In this document: one piece after another, positions 25,021-39,210 of the stretch | Numbering within the stretch: position 1 is the first letter of the stretch | How the letters are laid out: each line of letters starts with the position of its first letter | Assembly: GCA_916613615.1 (NCBI GenBank) | Contig: OU744728.1 | Coordinates: 32,255,950 to 32,319,949, forward strand | DNA length: 64,000 bases | Direction: 5' to 3' | Origin: Steromphala cineraria | Taxonomy: Eukaryota > Mollusca > Gastropoda > Trochida > Trochidae | The notes under the pieces: model-generated | What the model was told of the DNA's origin: nothing | Database searches by the model: none | Seen by the model: only the letters and a program-made list of their open reading frames with translations | Made by a program: the position numbers and the translations under genes

Positions 25021-27840
25021 TTTAGTCCAAAATGCCTGGAAAACACTGCATAATCTTATTAGCACCCCACCCCTAGAGGTGACCCCAGGGGCAAAATAAC
25101 ACTTTCTTGAAATCAATTTCTGTTGATCGGTATTTGTTCAGGGGACCATTAGCAACAACTTCTGCTAGTTTTTAATCAGAAATTCGAAGTTGACCTTTTT
25201 AGTCCAAAATGCCTGGAAAACTCTGCATAACCTAATAAGCACCCCACCCCTAGAGGTGACCCCAGGGGCAAAATAACACTTTCTTGAAATCAATTTCTGT
25301 CGATCGTTACTGGTTCCGGGGACAATTAGTAACAACTTCTGTTAGTTTTTAATCAGAAATTCGAAGTTGACCTTTTTAGTCGAAAACACTGCATAACCTA
25401 ATAAGCACTCCCACCCCTAGGATGACCCCAGGGGCAAAATAACACTTTCTTGAAATCAATTTCTGTTGATCGGTATTTGTTCAGGGGACCATTAGCAACA
25501 ACTTCTGCTAGTTTTTAATCAGAAATTCGAAGTTGACCTTTTTAGTCCAAAATGCCTGGAAAATACTGCATAATCTTATTAGCACCCCACCCCTAGAGGT
25601 GACCCCAGGGGCAAAATAACACTTTCTTGAAATCAATTTCTGTCAATCGGTATTGGTTCAGGGGACCATTAGCAAGAACTTCTGCTAGTTTTTAATCAGA
25701 AATTCGAAGTTGACCTTTTTAGTCCAAAATGCCTGGAAAACACTGCATAACCTAATAAGCACCCCACCCCTAGAGGTGACCCCAGGGGCAAAATAACACT
25801 TTCTTGAAATCAATTTCTGTCGATCGTTACTGGTTCCGGGGACAATTAGTAACAACTTCTGCTAGTTTTTAATCAGAAATTCGAAGTTGACCTTTTTAGT
25901 CCAAAATGCCTGGAAAACACTGCATAACCTAATAAGCACTCCCACCCCTAGGATGACCCCAGGTGCAAAATACCAGTTTCTTGAAATCAACTTCTGTCGA
26001 TCGGTATTTGTTCAGGGGACTATTAGCAACAACTTCTGCTAGTTTTTAATCAGAAATTCGAAGTTGACCTATTTAGTCCAAAATGCCTGGAAAACACTGC
26101 ATAACCTAATAAGCACCCCACCCCTAGAGGTGACCCCAGGGGCAAAATAACACTTTCTTGAAATCAATTTCTGTCGATCGGTATTTGTTCAGGGGACCAT
26201 TAGCAACAACTTCTGCTAGTTTTTAATCAGAAATTCGAAGTTGACCTTTTTAGTCCAAAATGCCTGGAAAACACTGCATAATCTTATTAGCACCCCACCC
26301 CTAGAGGTGACCCCAGGGGCAAAATAACACTTTCTTGAAATCAATTTCTGTCGATCGGTATTTGTTCAGGGGACTATTAGCAACAACTTCTGCTAGTTTT
26401 TAATCAGAAATTCGAAGTTGACCTATTTAGTCCAAAATGCCTGGAAAACACTGCATAACCTAATAAGCACCCCACCCCTAAAGGTGACCCCAGGGGCAAA
26501 ATAACACTTTCTTGAAATCAATTTCTGTCAATCGGTGTTGGTTCCGGGGACAATTAGCAACAACTTCTGTTAGTTTTTAATCAGAAATTCGAAGTTGACC
26601 TTTTTAGTCCAAAATGCCTGGAAAACACTGCATAATCTTATTAGCACCCCACCCCTAGAGGTGACCCCAGGGGCAAAATAACACTTTCTTGAAATCAATT
26701 TCTGTTGATCGGTATTTGTTCAGGGGACCATTAGCAACAACTTCTGCTAGTTTTTAATCAGAAATTCGAAGTTGACCTTTTTAGTCCAAAATGCCTGGAA
26801 AACTCTGCATAACCTAATAAGCACCCCACCCCTAGAGGTGACCCCAGGGGCAAAATAACACTTTCTTGAAATCAATTTCTGTCGATCGTTACTGGTTCCG
26901 GGGACAATTAGTAACAACTTCTGTTAGTTTTTAATCAGAAATTCGAAGTTGACCTTTTTAGTCGAAAACACTGCATAACCTAATAAGCACTCCCACCCCT
27001 AGGATGACCCCAGGGGCAAAATAACACTTTCTTGAAATCAATTTCTGTTGATCGGTATTTGTTCAGGGGACCATTAGCAACAACTTCTGCTAGTTTTTAA
27101 TCAGAAATTCGAAGTTGACCTTTTTAGTCCAAAATGCCTGGAAAATACTGCATAATCTTATTAGCACCCCACCCCTAGAGGTGACCCCAGGGGCAAAATA
27201 ACACTTTCTTGAAATCAATTTCTGTCGATCGGTATTTGTTCAGGGGACCATTAGCAACAACTTCTGCTAGTTTTTAATCAGAAATTCGAGGTTGACCTTT
27301 TTAGTCCAAAATGCCTGAAAACACTGCATAACCTTATAAGCACCCCACCCCTAGAGGTGACCCCAGGGGCAAAATAACACTTTCTTGAAATCAATTTCTG
27401 TCAATCGGTATTGGTTCAGGGGACCATTAGCAAGAACTTCTGCTAGTTTTTAATCAGAAATTCGAAGTTGACCTTTTTAGTCCAAAATGCCTGGAAAACA
27501 CTGCATAACCTAATAAGCACCCCACCCCTAGAGGTGACCCCAGGGGCAAAATAACACTTTCTTGAAATCAATTTCTGTCGATCGTTACTGGTTCCGGGGA
27601 CAATTAGTAACAACTTCTGCTAGTTTTTAATCAGAAATTCGAAGTTGACCTTTTTAGTCCAAAATGCCTGGAAAACACTGCATAACCTAATAAGCACTCC
27701 CACCCCTAGGATGACCCCATGTGCAAAATAACAGTTTCTTGAAATCAACTTCTGTCGATCGGTATTTGTTCAGGGGACTATTAGCAACAACTTCTGCTAG
27801 TTTTTAATCAGAAATTCGAAGTTGACCTTTTTAGTCCAAA
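25021..27840 (+). repeat. 9-mer HOR block (1,583-bp step)
   Basis: Short-monomer junctions at 25,377 and 26,960 are 1,583 bp apart, which is nine monomers less the 11-bp deletion. Each is preceded by a monomer starting AACTCTGCATAACC, a variant not seen earlier in the window. A private GACCCCATGTGC, instead of GACCCCAGGTGC, appears with its T at 27,720 and again at 28,073, two monomers apart, marking a recent local two-monomer copy. Confidence 0.75.
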
Positions 27841-30800
27841 ATGCCTGGAAAACACTGCATAACCTAATAAGCACCCCACCCCTAGAGGTGACCCCAGGGG
27901 CAAAATAACACTTTCTTGAAATCAATTTCTGTCGATCGTTACTGGTTCCGGGGACAATTAGTAACAACTTCTGCTAGTTTTTAATCAGAAATTCGAAGTT
28001 GACCTTTTTAGTCCAAAATGCCTGGAAAACACTGCATAACCTAATAAGCACCCCACCCCTAGGATGACCCCATGTGCAAAATAACAGTTTCTTGAAATCA
28101 ACTTCTGTCGATCGGTATTTGTTCAGGGGACTATTAGCAACAACTTCTGCTAGTTTTTAATCAGAAATTCGAAGTTGACCTATTTAGTCCAAAATGCCTG
28201 GAAAACACTGCATAACCTAATAAGCACCCCACCCCTAGAGGTGACCCCAGGGGCAAAATAACACTTTCTTGAAATCAATTTCTGTCGATCGGTATTTGTT
28301 CAGGGGACCATTAGCAACAACTTCTGCTAGTTTTTAATCAGAAATTCGAAGTTGACCTTTTTAGTCCAAAATGCCTGGAAAATACTGCATAATCTTATTA
28401 GCACCCCACCCCTAGAGGTGACCCCAGGGGCAAAATAACACTTTCTTGAAATCAATTTCTGTTGATCGGTATTTGTTCAGGGGACCATTAGCAACAACTT
28501 CTGCTAGTTTTTAATCAGAAATTCGAAGTTGACCTTTTTAGTCCAAAATGCCTGGAAAATACTGCATAATCTTATTAGCACCCCACCCCTAGAGGTGACC
28601 CCAGGGGCAAAATATCACTTTCTTGAAATCAATTTCTGTTGATCGGTATTTGTTCAGGGGACCATTAGCAACAACTTCTGCTAGTTTTTAATCAGAAATT
28701 CGAGGTTGACCTTTTTAGTCCAAAATGCCTGAAAACACTGCATAACCTTATAAGCACCCCACCCCTAGAGGTGACCCCAGGGGCAAAATAACACTTTCTT
28801 GAAATCAATTTCTGTCGATCGTTACTGGTTCCGGGGACAATTAGTAACAACTTCTGCTAGTTTTTAATCAGAAATTCGAAATTGACCTTTTTAGTCCAAA
28901 ATGCCTGGAAAACACTGCATAACCTAATAAGCACTCCCACAACTAGGATGACCCCAGGTGCAAAATAACAGTTTCTTGAAATCAACTTCTGTCGATCGGT
29001 ATTTGTTCAGGGGACTATTAGCAACAACTTCTGCTAGTTTTTAATCAGAAATTCGAAGTTGACCTTTTTAGTCCAAAATGCCTGGAAAATACTGCATAAT
29101 CTTATAAGCACCCCACCCCTAGAGGTGACCCCAGGGGCAAAATAACACTTCCTTGAAATCAATTTCTGTTGATCGGTATTTGTTCAGGGGATCATTAGCA
29201 ACAACTTCTGCTAGTTTTTAATCAGAAATTCGAGGTTGACCTTTTTAGTCCAAAATGCCTGAAAACACTGCATAACCTTATAAGCACCCCACCCCTAGAG
29301 GTGACCCCAGGGGCAAAATAACACTTTCTTGAAATCAATTTCTGTCGATCGGTATTTGTTCAGGGGACTATTAGCAACAACTTCTGCTAGTTTTTAATCA
29401 GAAATTCGAAGTTGACCTTTTTAGTCCAAAATGCCTGGAAAACACTGCATAACCTAATAAGCACCCCACCCCTAGAGGTGACCCCAGGTGCAAAATAACA
29501 GTTTCTTGAAATCAATTTCTGTCGATCGGTATTTGTTCAGGGGACTATTAGCAACAACTTCTGCTAGTTTTTAATCAGAAATTCGAAGTTGACCTATTTA
29601 GTCCAAAATGCCTGGAAAACACTGCATAACCTAATAAGCACCCCACCCCTAGAGGTGACCCCAGGGGCAAAATAACACTTTCTTGAAATCAATTTCTGTC
29701 GATCGGTATTTGTTCAGGGGACCATTAGCAACAACTTCTGCTAGTTTTTAATCAGAAATTCGAAGTTGACCTTTTTAGTCCAAAATGCCTGGAAAATACT
29801 GCATAATCTTATTAGCACCCCACCCCTAGAGGTGACCCCAGGGGCAAAATAACAGTTTCTTGAAATCAACTTCTGTCGATCGGTATTTGTTCAGGGGACT
29901 ATTAGCAACAACTTCTGCTAGTTTTTAATCAGAAATTCGAAGTTGACCTTTTTAGTCCAAAATGCCTGGAAAATACTGCATAATCTTATTAGCACCCCAC
30001 CCCTAGAGGTGACCCCAGGGGCAAAATATCACTTCCTTGAAATCAATTTCTGTTGATCGGTATTTGTTCAGGGTATCATTAGCAACAACTTCTGCTAGTT
30101 TTTAATCAGAAATTCGAGGTTGACCTTTTTAGTCCAAAATGCCTGAAAACACTGCATAACCTTATAAGCACCCCACCCCTAGAGGTGACCCCAGGGGCAA
30201 AATAACACTTTCTTGAAATCAATTTCTGTCGATCGGTATTTGTTCAGGGGACTATTAGCAACAACTTCTGCTAGTTTTTAATCAGAAATTCGAAGTTGAC
30301 CTTTTTAGTCCAAAATGCCTGGAAAACACTGCATAACCTAATAAGCACCCCACCCCTAGAGGTGACCCCAGGTGCAAAATAACAGTTTCTTGAAATCAAT
30401 TTCTGTCGATCGGTATTTGTTCAGGGGACTATTAGCAACAACTTCTGCTAGTTTTTAATCAGAAATTCGAAGTTGACCTATTTAGTCCAAAATGCCTGGA
30501 AAACACTGCATAACCTAATAAGCACCCCACCCCTAGAGGTGACCCCAGGGGCAAAATAACACTTTCTTGAAATCAATTTCTGTCGATCGGTATTTGTTCA
30601 GGGGACCATTAGCAACAACTTCTGCTAGTTTTTAATCAGAAATTCGAAGTTGACCTTTTTAGTCCAAAATGCCTGGAAAATACTGCATAATCTTATTAGC
30701 ACCCCACCCCTAGAGGTGACCCCAGGGGCAAAATAACAGTTTCTTGAAATCAACTTCTGTCGATCGGTATTTGTTCAGGGGACTATTAGCAACAACTTCT

Positions 30801-32780
30801 GCTAGTTTTTAATCAGAAATTCGAAGTTGACCTTTTTAGTCCAAAATGCCTGGAAAATACTGCATAATCTTATTAGCACCCCACCCCTAGAGGTGACCCC
30901 AGGGGCAAAATATCACTTTCTTGAAATCAATTTCTGTTGATCGGTATTTGTTCAGGGGACCATTAGCAACAACTTCTGCTAGTTTTTAATCAGAAATTCG
31001 AGGTTGACCTTTTTAGTCCAAAATGCCTGAAAACACTGCATAACCTTATAAGCACCCCACCCCTAGAGGTGACCCCAGGGGCAAAATAACACTTTCTTGA
31101 AATCAATTTCTGTCGATCGTTACTGGTTCCGGGGACAATTAGTAACAACTTCTGCTAGTTTTTAATCAGAAATTCGAAATTGACCTTTTTAGTCCAAAAT
31201 GCCTGGAAAACACTGCATAACCTAATAAGCACTCCCACAACTAGGATGACCCCAGGTGCAAAATAACAGTTTCTTGAAATCAACTTCTGTCGATCGGTAT
31301 TTGTTCAGGGGACTATTAGCAACAACTTCTGCTAGTTTTTAATCAGAAATTCGAAGTTGACCTTTTTAGTCCAAAATGCCTGGAAAATACTGCATAATCT
31401 TATTAGCACCCCACCCCTAGAGGTGACCCCAGGGGCAAAATAACACTTCCTTGAAATCAATTTCTGTTGATCGGTATTTGTTCAGGGGATCATTAGCAAC
31501 AACTTCTGCTAGTTTTTAATCAGAAATTCGAGGTTGACCTTTTTAGTCCAAAATGCCTGAAAACACTGCATAACCTTATAAGCACCCCACCCCTAGAGGT
31601 GACCCCAGGGGCAAAATAACACTTTCTTGAAATCAATTTCTGTCGATCGGTATTTGTTCAGGGGACTATTAGCAACAACTTCTGCTAGTTTTTAATCAGA
31701 AATTCGAAGTTGACCTTTTTAGTCCAAAATGCCTGGAAAACACTGCATAACCTAATAAGCACCCCACCCCTAGAGGTGACCCCAGGTGCAAAATAACAGT
31801 TTCTTGAAATCAATTTCTGTCGATCGGTATTTGTTCAGGGGACTATTAGCAACAACTTCTGCTAGTTTTTAATCAGAAATTCGAAGTTGACCTATTTAGT
31901 CCAAAATGCCTGGAAAACACTGCATAACCTAATAAGCACCTAGAGGTGACCCCAGGGGCAAAATAACACTTTCTTGAAATCAATTTCTGTCGATCGGTAT
32001 TTGTTCAGGGGACCATTAGCAACAACTTCTGCTAGTTTTTAATCAGAAATTCGAAGTTGACCTTTTTAGTCCAAAATGCCTGGAAAATACTGTATAATCT
32101 TATTAGCACCCCACCCCTAGAGGTGACCCCAGGGGCAAAATAACACTTTCTTGAAATCAATTTCTGTTGATCGGTATTTGTTCAGGGGACCATTAGCAAC
32201 AACTTCTGCTAGTTTTTAATCAGAAATTCGAAGTTGACCTTTTTAGTCCAAAATGCCTGGAAAATACTGCATAATCTTATTAGCACCCCACCCCTAGAGG
32301 TGACCCCAGGGGCAAAATATCACTTTCTTGAAATCAATTTCTGTTGATCGGTATTGGTTCAGGGGACCATTAACAACAACTTCTGCTAGTTTTTAATCAG
32401 AAATTCGAGGTTGACCTTTTTAGTCCAAAATGCCTGAAAACACTGCATAACCTTATAAGCACCCCACCCCTAGAGGTGACCCCAGGGGCAAAATAACACT
32501 TTCTTGAAATCAATTTCTGTCGATCGTTACTGGTTCCGGGGACAATTAGTAACAACTTCTGCTAGTTTTTAATCAGAAATTCGAAATTGACCTTTTTAGT
32601 CCAAAATGCCTGGAAAACACTGCATAACCTAATAAGCACTCCCACAACTAGGATGACCCCAGGTGCAAAATAACAGTTTCTTGAAATCAACTTCTGTCGA
32701 TCGGTATTTGTTCAGGGGACTATTAGCAACAACTTCTGCTAGTTTTTACTCAGAAATTCGAAGTTGACCTTTTTAGTCCA
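27841..32780 (+). repeat. 8-mer HOR expanded to 13-mer; source or copy of 41,741-46,670
   Basis: The CCCACAACTAGG variant appears here first. Its CACAA is at 28,938, 31,236 and 32,643. The first step, 2,298 bp, is 13 monomers; subtracting an 884-bp internal duplication leaves 1,414 bp, the 8-mer seen at 51,642-53,056 and 61,161-63,989. The internal duplication is marked by CACTTCCTTG at 29,146 and 30,030. The second copy is chimeric: AAAATATCAC runs straight into TTCCTTG, joining the left part of one subtype to the right part of another. The whole block matches 41,741-46,670 at an offset of 13,892 bp (13,891 bp at its left edge). Confidence 0.8.
31925..31960 (+). repeat. 7-bp deletion junction in C-rich block
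   Basis: The sequence reads AAGCACCTAGAGG where the usual monomer reads AAGCACCCCACCCCTAGAGG, a loss of 7 bp between repeated C tracts. The junction lies at 31,940/31,941. The same junction recurs at 39,662, 45,832, 47,239, 53,407 and 59,231. The next monomer usually carries TACTGTATAATC, so most copies descend from one event by block duplication; the copy at 59,231 is followed by a CTCTGCATAACC monomer, a recombinant context. Replication slippage between CC repeats is a plausible origin. Confidence 0.85.
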
Positions 32781-33899
32781 AAATGCCAGGAAAACACTGC
32801 ATAACCTAATAAGCACCCCACCCCTAAAGGTGACCCCAGGGGCAAAATAACACTTTCTTGAAATCAATTTCTGTCAATCGGTGTTGGTTCCGGGGACAAT
32901 TAGCAACAACTTCTGTTAGTTTTTAATCAGAAATTCGAAGTTGACCTTTTTAGTCCAAAATGCCTGGAAAACACTGCATAACCTAATAAGCACTCCCACC
33001 CCTAGGATGACCCCAGGTGCAAAATAACAGTTTCTTGAAATCAACTTCTGTCGATCGGTATTTGTTCAGGGGACCATTAGCAACAACTTCTGCTAGTTTT
33101 TAATCAGAAATTCGAAGTTGACCTTTTTAGTCCAAAATGCCTGGAAAATACTGCATAATCTTATTAGCACCCCACCCCTAGAGGTGACCCCAGGGGCAAA
33201 ATAACACTTTCTTGAAATCAATTTCTGTTGATCGGTATTTGTTCAGGGGACCATTAGCAACAACTTCTGCTAGTTTTTAATCAGAAATTCGAAGTTGACC
33301 TTTTTAGTCCAAAATGCCTGGAAAACACTGCATAACCTAATAAGCACCCCACCCCTAGAGGTGACCCCAGGGGCAAAATAACACTTTCTTGAAATCAATT
33401 TCTGTCGATCGTTACTGGTTCCGGGGACAATTAGTAACAACTTCTGTTAGTTTTTAATCAGAAATTCGAAGTTGACCTTTTTAGTCGAAAACACTGCATA
33501 ACCTAATAAGCACTCCCACCCCTAGGATGACCCCAGGGGCAAAATAACACTTTCTTGAAATCAATTTCTGTTGATCGGTATTTGTTCAGGGGACCATTAG
33601 CAACAACTTCTGCTAGTTTTTAATCAGAAATTCGAAGTTGACCTTTTTAGTCCAAAATGCCTGGAAAATACTGCATAATCTTATTAGCACCCCACCCCTA
33701 GAGGTGACCCCAGGGGCAAAATATCACTTTCTTGAAATCAATTTCTGTTGATCGGTATTTGTTCAGGGGACCATTAGCAACAACTTCTGCTAGTTTTTAA
33801 TCAGAAATTCGAAGTTGACCTTTTTAGTCCAAAATGCCTGGAAAATACTGCATAATCTTATTAGCACCCCACCCCTAGAGGTGACCCCAGGGGCAAAAT

Positions 33900-36800
33900 A
33901 ACACTTTCTTGAAATCAATTTCTGTTGATCGGTATTTGTTCAGGGGACCATTAGCAACAACTTCTGCTAGTTTTTAATCAGAAATTCGAAGTTGACCTTT
34001 TTAGTCCAAAATGCCTGGAAAACACTGCATAACCTAATAAGCACCCCACCCCTAGAGGTGACCCCAGGGGCAAAATAACACTTTCTTGAAATCAATTTCT
34101 GTCGATCGTTACTGGTTCCGGGGACAATTAGTAACAACTTCTGTTAGTTTTTAATCAGAAATTCGAAGTTGACCTTTTTAGTCCAAAATGCCTGGAAAAC
34201 ACTGCATAACCTAATAAGCACTCCCACAACTAGGATGACCCCAGGTGCAAAATAACAGTTTCTTGAAATCAACTTCTGTCGATCGGTATTTGTTCAGGGG
34301 ACTATTAGCAACAACTTCTGCTAGTTTTTACTCAGAAATTCGAAGTTGACCTTTTTAGTCCAAAATGCCAGGAAAACACTGCATAACCTAATAAGCACCC
34401 CACCCCTAAAGGTGACCCCAGGGGCAAAATAACACTTTCTTGAAATCAATTTCTGTCAATCGGTGTTGGTTCCGGGGACAATTAGCAACAACTTCTGTTA
34501 GTTTTTAATCAGAAATTCGAAGTTGACCTTTTTAGTCCAAAATGCCTGGAAAACACTGCATAACCTAATAAGCACTCCCACCCCTAGGATGACCCCAGGT
34601 GCAAAATAACAGTTTCTTGAAATCAACTTCTGTCGATCGGTATTTGTTCAGGGGACCATTAGCAACAACTTCTGCTAGTTTTTAATCAGAAATTCGAAGT
34701 TGACCTTTTTAGTCCAAAATGCCTGGAAAATACTGCATAATCTTATTAGCACCCCACCCCTAGAGGTGACCCCAGGGGCAAAATAACACTTTCTTGAAAT
34801 CAATTTCTGTTGATCGGTATTTGTTCAGGGGACCATTAGCAACAACTTCTGCTAGTTTTTAATCAGAAATTCGAAGTTGACCTTTTTAGTCCAAAATGCC
34901 TGGAAAACTCTGCATAACCTAATAAGCACCCCACCCCTAGAGGTGACCCCAGGGGCAAAATAACACTTTCTTGAAATCAATTTCTGTCGATCGTTACTGG
35001 TTCCGGGGACAATTAGTAACAACTTCTGTTAGTTTTTAATCAGAAATTCGAAGTTGACCTTTTTAGTCGAAAACACTGCATAACCTAATAAGCACTCCCA
35101 CCCCTAGGATGACCCCAGGGGCAAAATAACACTTTCTTGAAATCAATTTCTGTTGATCGGTATTTGTTCAGGGGACCATTAGCAACAACTTCTGCTAGTT
35201 TTTAATCAGAAATTCGAAGTTGACCTTTTTAGTCCAAAATGCCTGGAAAATACTGCATAATCTTACTAGCACCCCACCCCTAGAGGTGACCCCAGGGGCA
35301 AAATATCACTTTCTTGAAATCAATTTCTGTTGATCGGTATTTGTTCAGGGGACCATTAGCAACAACTTCTGCTAGTTTTTAATCAGAAATTCGAAGTTGA
35401 CCTTTTTAGTCCAAAATGCCTGGAAAATACTGCATAATCTTATTAGCACCCCACCCCTAGAGGTGACCCCAGGGGCAAAATAACACTTTCTTGAAATCAA
35501 TTTCTGTTGATCGGTATTTGTTCAGGGGACCATTAGCAACAACTTCTGCTAGTTTTTAATCAGAAATTCGAAGTTGACCTTTTTAGTCCAAAATGCCTGG
35601 AAAACTCTGCATAACCTAATAAGCACCCCACCCCTAGAGGTGACCCCAGGGGCAAAATAACACTTTCTTGAAATCAATTTCTGTCGATCGTTACTGGTTC
35701 CGGGGACAATTAGTAACAACTTCTGTTAGTTTTTAATCAGAAATTCGAAGTTGACCTTTTTAGTCGAAAACACTGCATAACCTAATAAGCACTCCCACCC
35801 CTAGGATGACCCCAGGGGCAAAATAACACTTTCTTGAAATCAATTTCTGTTGATCGGTATTTGTTCAGGGGACCATTAGCAACAACTTCTGCTAGTTTTT
35901 AATCAGAAATTCGAAGTTGACCTTTTTAGTCCAAAATGCCTGGAAAATACTGCATAATCTTATTAGCACCCCACCCCTAGAGGTGACCCCAGGGGCAAAA
36001 TATCACTTTCTTGAAATCAATTTCTGTTGATCGGTATTTGTTCAGGGGACCATTAGCAACAACTTCTGCTAGTTTTTAATCAGAAATTCGAGGTTGACCT
36101 TTTGAGTCCAAAATGCCTGAAAACACTGCATAACCTTATAAGCACCCCACCCCTAGAGGTGACCCCAGGGGCAAAATAACACTTTCTTGAAATCAATTTC
36201 TGTCGATCGTTACTGGTTCCGGGGACAATTAGTAACAACTTCTGCTAGTTTTTAATCAGAAATTCGAAATTGACCTTTTTAGTCCAAAATGCCTGGAAAA
36301 CACTGCATAACCTAATAAGCACTCCCACAACTAGGATGACCCCAGGTGCAAAATAACAGTTTCTTGAAATCAACTTCTGTCGATCGGTATTTGTTCAGGG
36401 GACTATTAGCAACAACTTCTGCTAGTTTTTAATCAGAAATTCGAAGTTGACCTTTTTAGTCCAAAATGCCTGGAAAATACTGCATAATCTTATTAGCACC
36501 CCACCCCTAGAGGTGACCCCAGGGGCAAAATAACACTTCCTTGAAATCCATTTCTGTTGATCGGTATTTGTTCAGGGGACCATTAGCAACAACTTCTGCT
36601 AGTTTTTAATCAGAAATTCGAAGTTGACCTTTTTAGTCCAAAATGCCTGGAAAACTCTGCATAACCTAATAAGCACCCCACCCCTAGAGGTGACCCCAGG
36701 GGCAAAATAACACTTTCTTGAAATCAATTTCTGTCGATCGTTACTGGTTCCGGGGACAATTAGTAACAACTTCTGTTAGTTTTTAATCAGAAATTCGAAG

Positions 36801-39210
36801 TTGACCTTTTTAGTCCAAAATGCCTGGAAAACACTGCATAACCTAATAAGCACTCCCACAACTAGGATGACCCCAGGTGCAAAATAACAGTTTCTTGAAA
36901 TCAACTTCTGTCGATCGGTATTTGTTCAGGGGACTATTAGCAACAACTTCTGCTAGTTTTTACTCAGAAATTCGAAGTTGACCTTTTTAGTCCAAAATGC
37001 CAGGAAAACACTGCATAACCTAATAAGCACCCCACCCCTAAAGGTGACCCCAGGGGCAAAATAACACTTTCTTGAAATCAATTTCTGTCAATCGGTGTTG
37101 GTTCCGGGGACAATTAGCAACAACTTCTGTTAGTTTTTAATCAGAAATTCGAAGTTGACCTTTTTAGTCCAAAATGCCTGGAAAACACTGCATAACCTAA
37201 TAAGCACTCCCACCCCTAGGATGACCCCAGGTGCAAAATAACAGTTTCTTGAAATCAACTTCTGTCGATCGGTATTTGTTCAGGGGACCATTAGCAACAA
37301 CTTCTGCTAGTTTTTAATCAGAAATTCGAAGTTGACCTTTTTAGTCCAAAATGCCTGGAAAATACTGCATAATCTTATTAGCACCCCACCCCTAGAGGTG
37401 AGCCCAGGGGCAAAATAACACTTTCTTGAAATCAATTTCTGTTGATCGGTATTTGTTCAGGGGACCATTAGCAACAACTTCTGCTAGTTTTTAATCAGAA
37501 ATTCGAAGTTGACCTTTTTAGTCCAAAATGCCTGGAAAACTCTGCATAACCTAATAAGCACCCCACCCCTAGAGGTGACCCCAGGGGCAAAATAACACTT
37601 TCTTGAAATCAATTTCTGTCGATCGTTACTGGTTCCGGGGACAATTAGTAACAACTTCTGTTAGTTTTTAATCAGAAATTCGAAGTTGACCTTTTTAGTC
37701 GAAAACACTGCATAACCTAATAAGCACTCCCACCCCTAGGATGACCCCAGGGGCAAAATAACACTTTCTTGAAATCAATTTCTGTTGATCGGTATTTGTT
37801 CAGGGGACCATTAGCAACAACTTCTGCTAGTTTTTAATCAGAAATTCGAAGTTGACCTTTTTAGTCCAAAATGCCTGGAAAATACTGCATAATCTTATTA
37901 GCACCCCACCCCTAGAGGTGACCCCAGGGGCAAAATATCACTTTCTTGAAATCAATTTCTGTTGATCGGTATTTGTTCAGGGGACCATTAGCAACAACTT
38001 CTGCTAGTTTTTAATCAGAAATTCGAAGTTGACCTTTTTAGTCCAAAATGCCTGGAAAATACTGCATAATCTTATTAGCACCCCACCCCTAGAGGTGACC
38101 CCAGGGGCAAAATAACACTTTCTTGAAATCAATTTCTGTTGATCGGTATTTGTTCAGGGGACCATTAGCAACAACTTCTGCTAGTTTTTAATCAGAAATT
38201 CGAAGTTGACCTTTTTAGTCCAAAATGCCTGGAAAACTCTGCATAACCTAATAAGCACCCCACCCCTAGAGGTGACCCCAGGGGCAAAATAACACTTTCT
38301 TGAAATCAATTTCTGTCGATCGTTACTGGTTCCGGGGACAATTAGTAACAACTTCTGTTAGTTTTTAATCAGAAATTCGAAGTTGACCTTTTTAGTCGAA
38401 AACACTGCATAACCTAATAAGCACTCCCACCCCTAGGATGACCCCAGGGGCAAAATAACACTTTCTTGAAATCAATTTCTGTTGATCGGTATTTGTTCAG
38501 GGGACCATTAGCAACAACTTCTGCTAGTTTTTAATCAGAAATTCGAAGTTGACCTTTTTAGTCCAAAATGCCTGGAAAATACTGCATAATCTTATTAGCA
38601 CCCCACCCCTAGAGGTGACCCCAGGGGCAAAATATCACTTTCTTGAAATCAATTTCTGTTGATCGGTATTTGTTCAGGGGACCATTAGCAACAACTTCTG
38701 CTAGTTTTTAATCAGAAATTCGAGGTTGACCTTTTGAGTCCAAAATGCCTGAAAACACTGCATAACCTTATAAGCACCCCACCCCTAGAGGTGACCCCAG
38801 GGGCAAAATAACACTTTCTTGAAATCAATTTCTGTCGATCGTTACTGGTTCCGGGGACAATTAGTAACAACTTCTGCTAGTTTTTAATCAGAAATTCGAA
38901 ATTGACCTTTTTAGTCCAAAATGCCTGGAAAACACTGCATAACCTAATAAGCACTCCCACAACTAGGATGACCCCAGGTGCAAAATAACAGTTTCTTGAA
39001 ATCAACTTCTGTCGATCGGTATTTGTTCAGGGGACTATTAGCAACAACTTCTGCTAGTTTTTAATCAGAAATTCGAAGTTGACCTTTTTAGTCCAAAATG
39101 CCTGGAAAATACTGCATAATCTTATTAGCACCCCACCCCTAGAGGTGACCCCAGGGGCAAAATAACACTTCCTTGAAATCAATTTCTGTTGATCGGTATT
39201 TGTTCAGGGG
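33900..39210 (+). repeat. Tandem duplication of a 2,632-bp, 15-monomer unit
   Basis: CCCACAACTAGG markers at 34,225 and 36,326 recur at 36,857 and 38,958, and short-monomer junctions at 35,064 and 35,761 recur at 37,697 and 38,393, all shifted by 2,632-2,633 bp. The two units are adjacent, so this is one tandem duplication of about 15 monomers. Each unit itself contains a 4-monomer tandem duplication of 696-697 bp around the short monomers. The copies diverge after about 36,580 and 39,210, where one continues with CTCTGCATAACC and the other with CCTGAAAACAC. Few differences separate them, which suggests a recent event. Confidence 0.8.
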
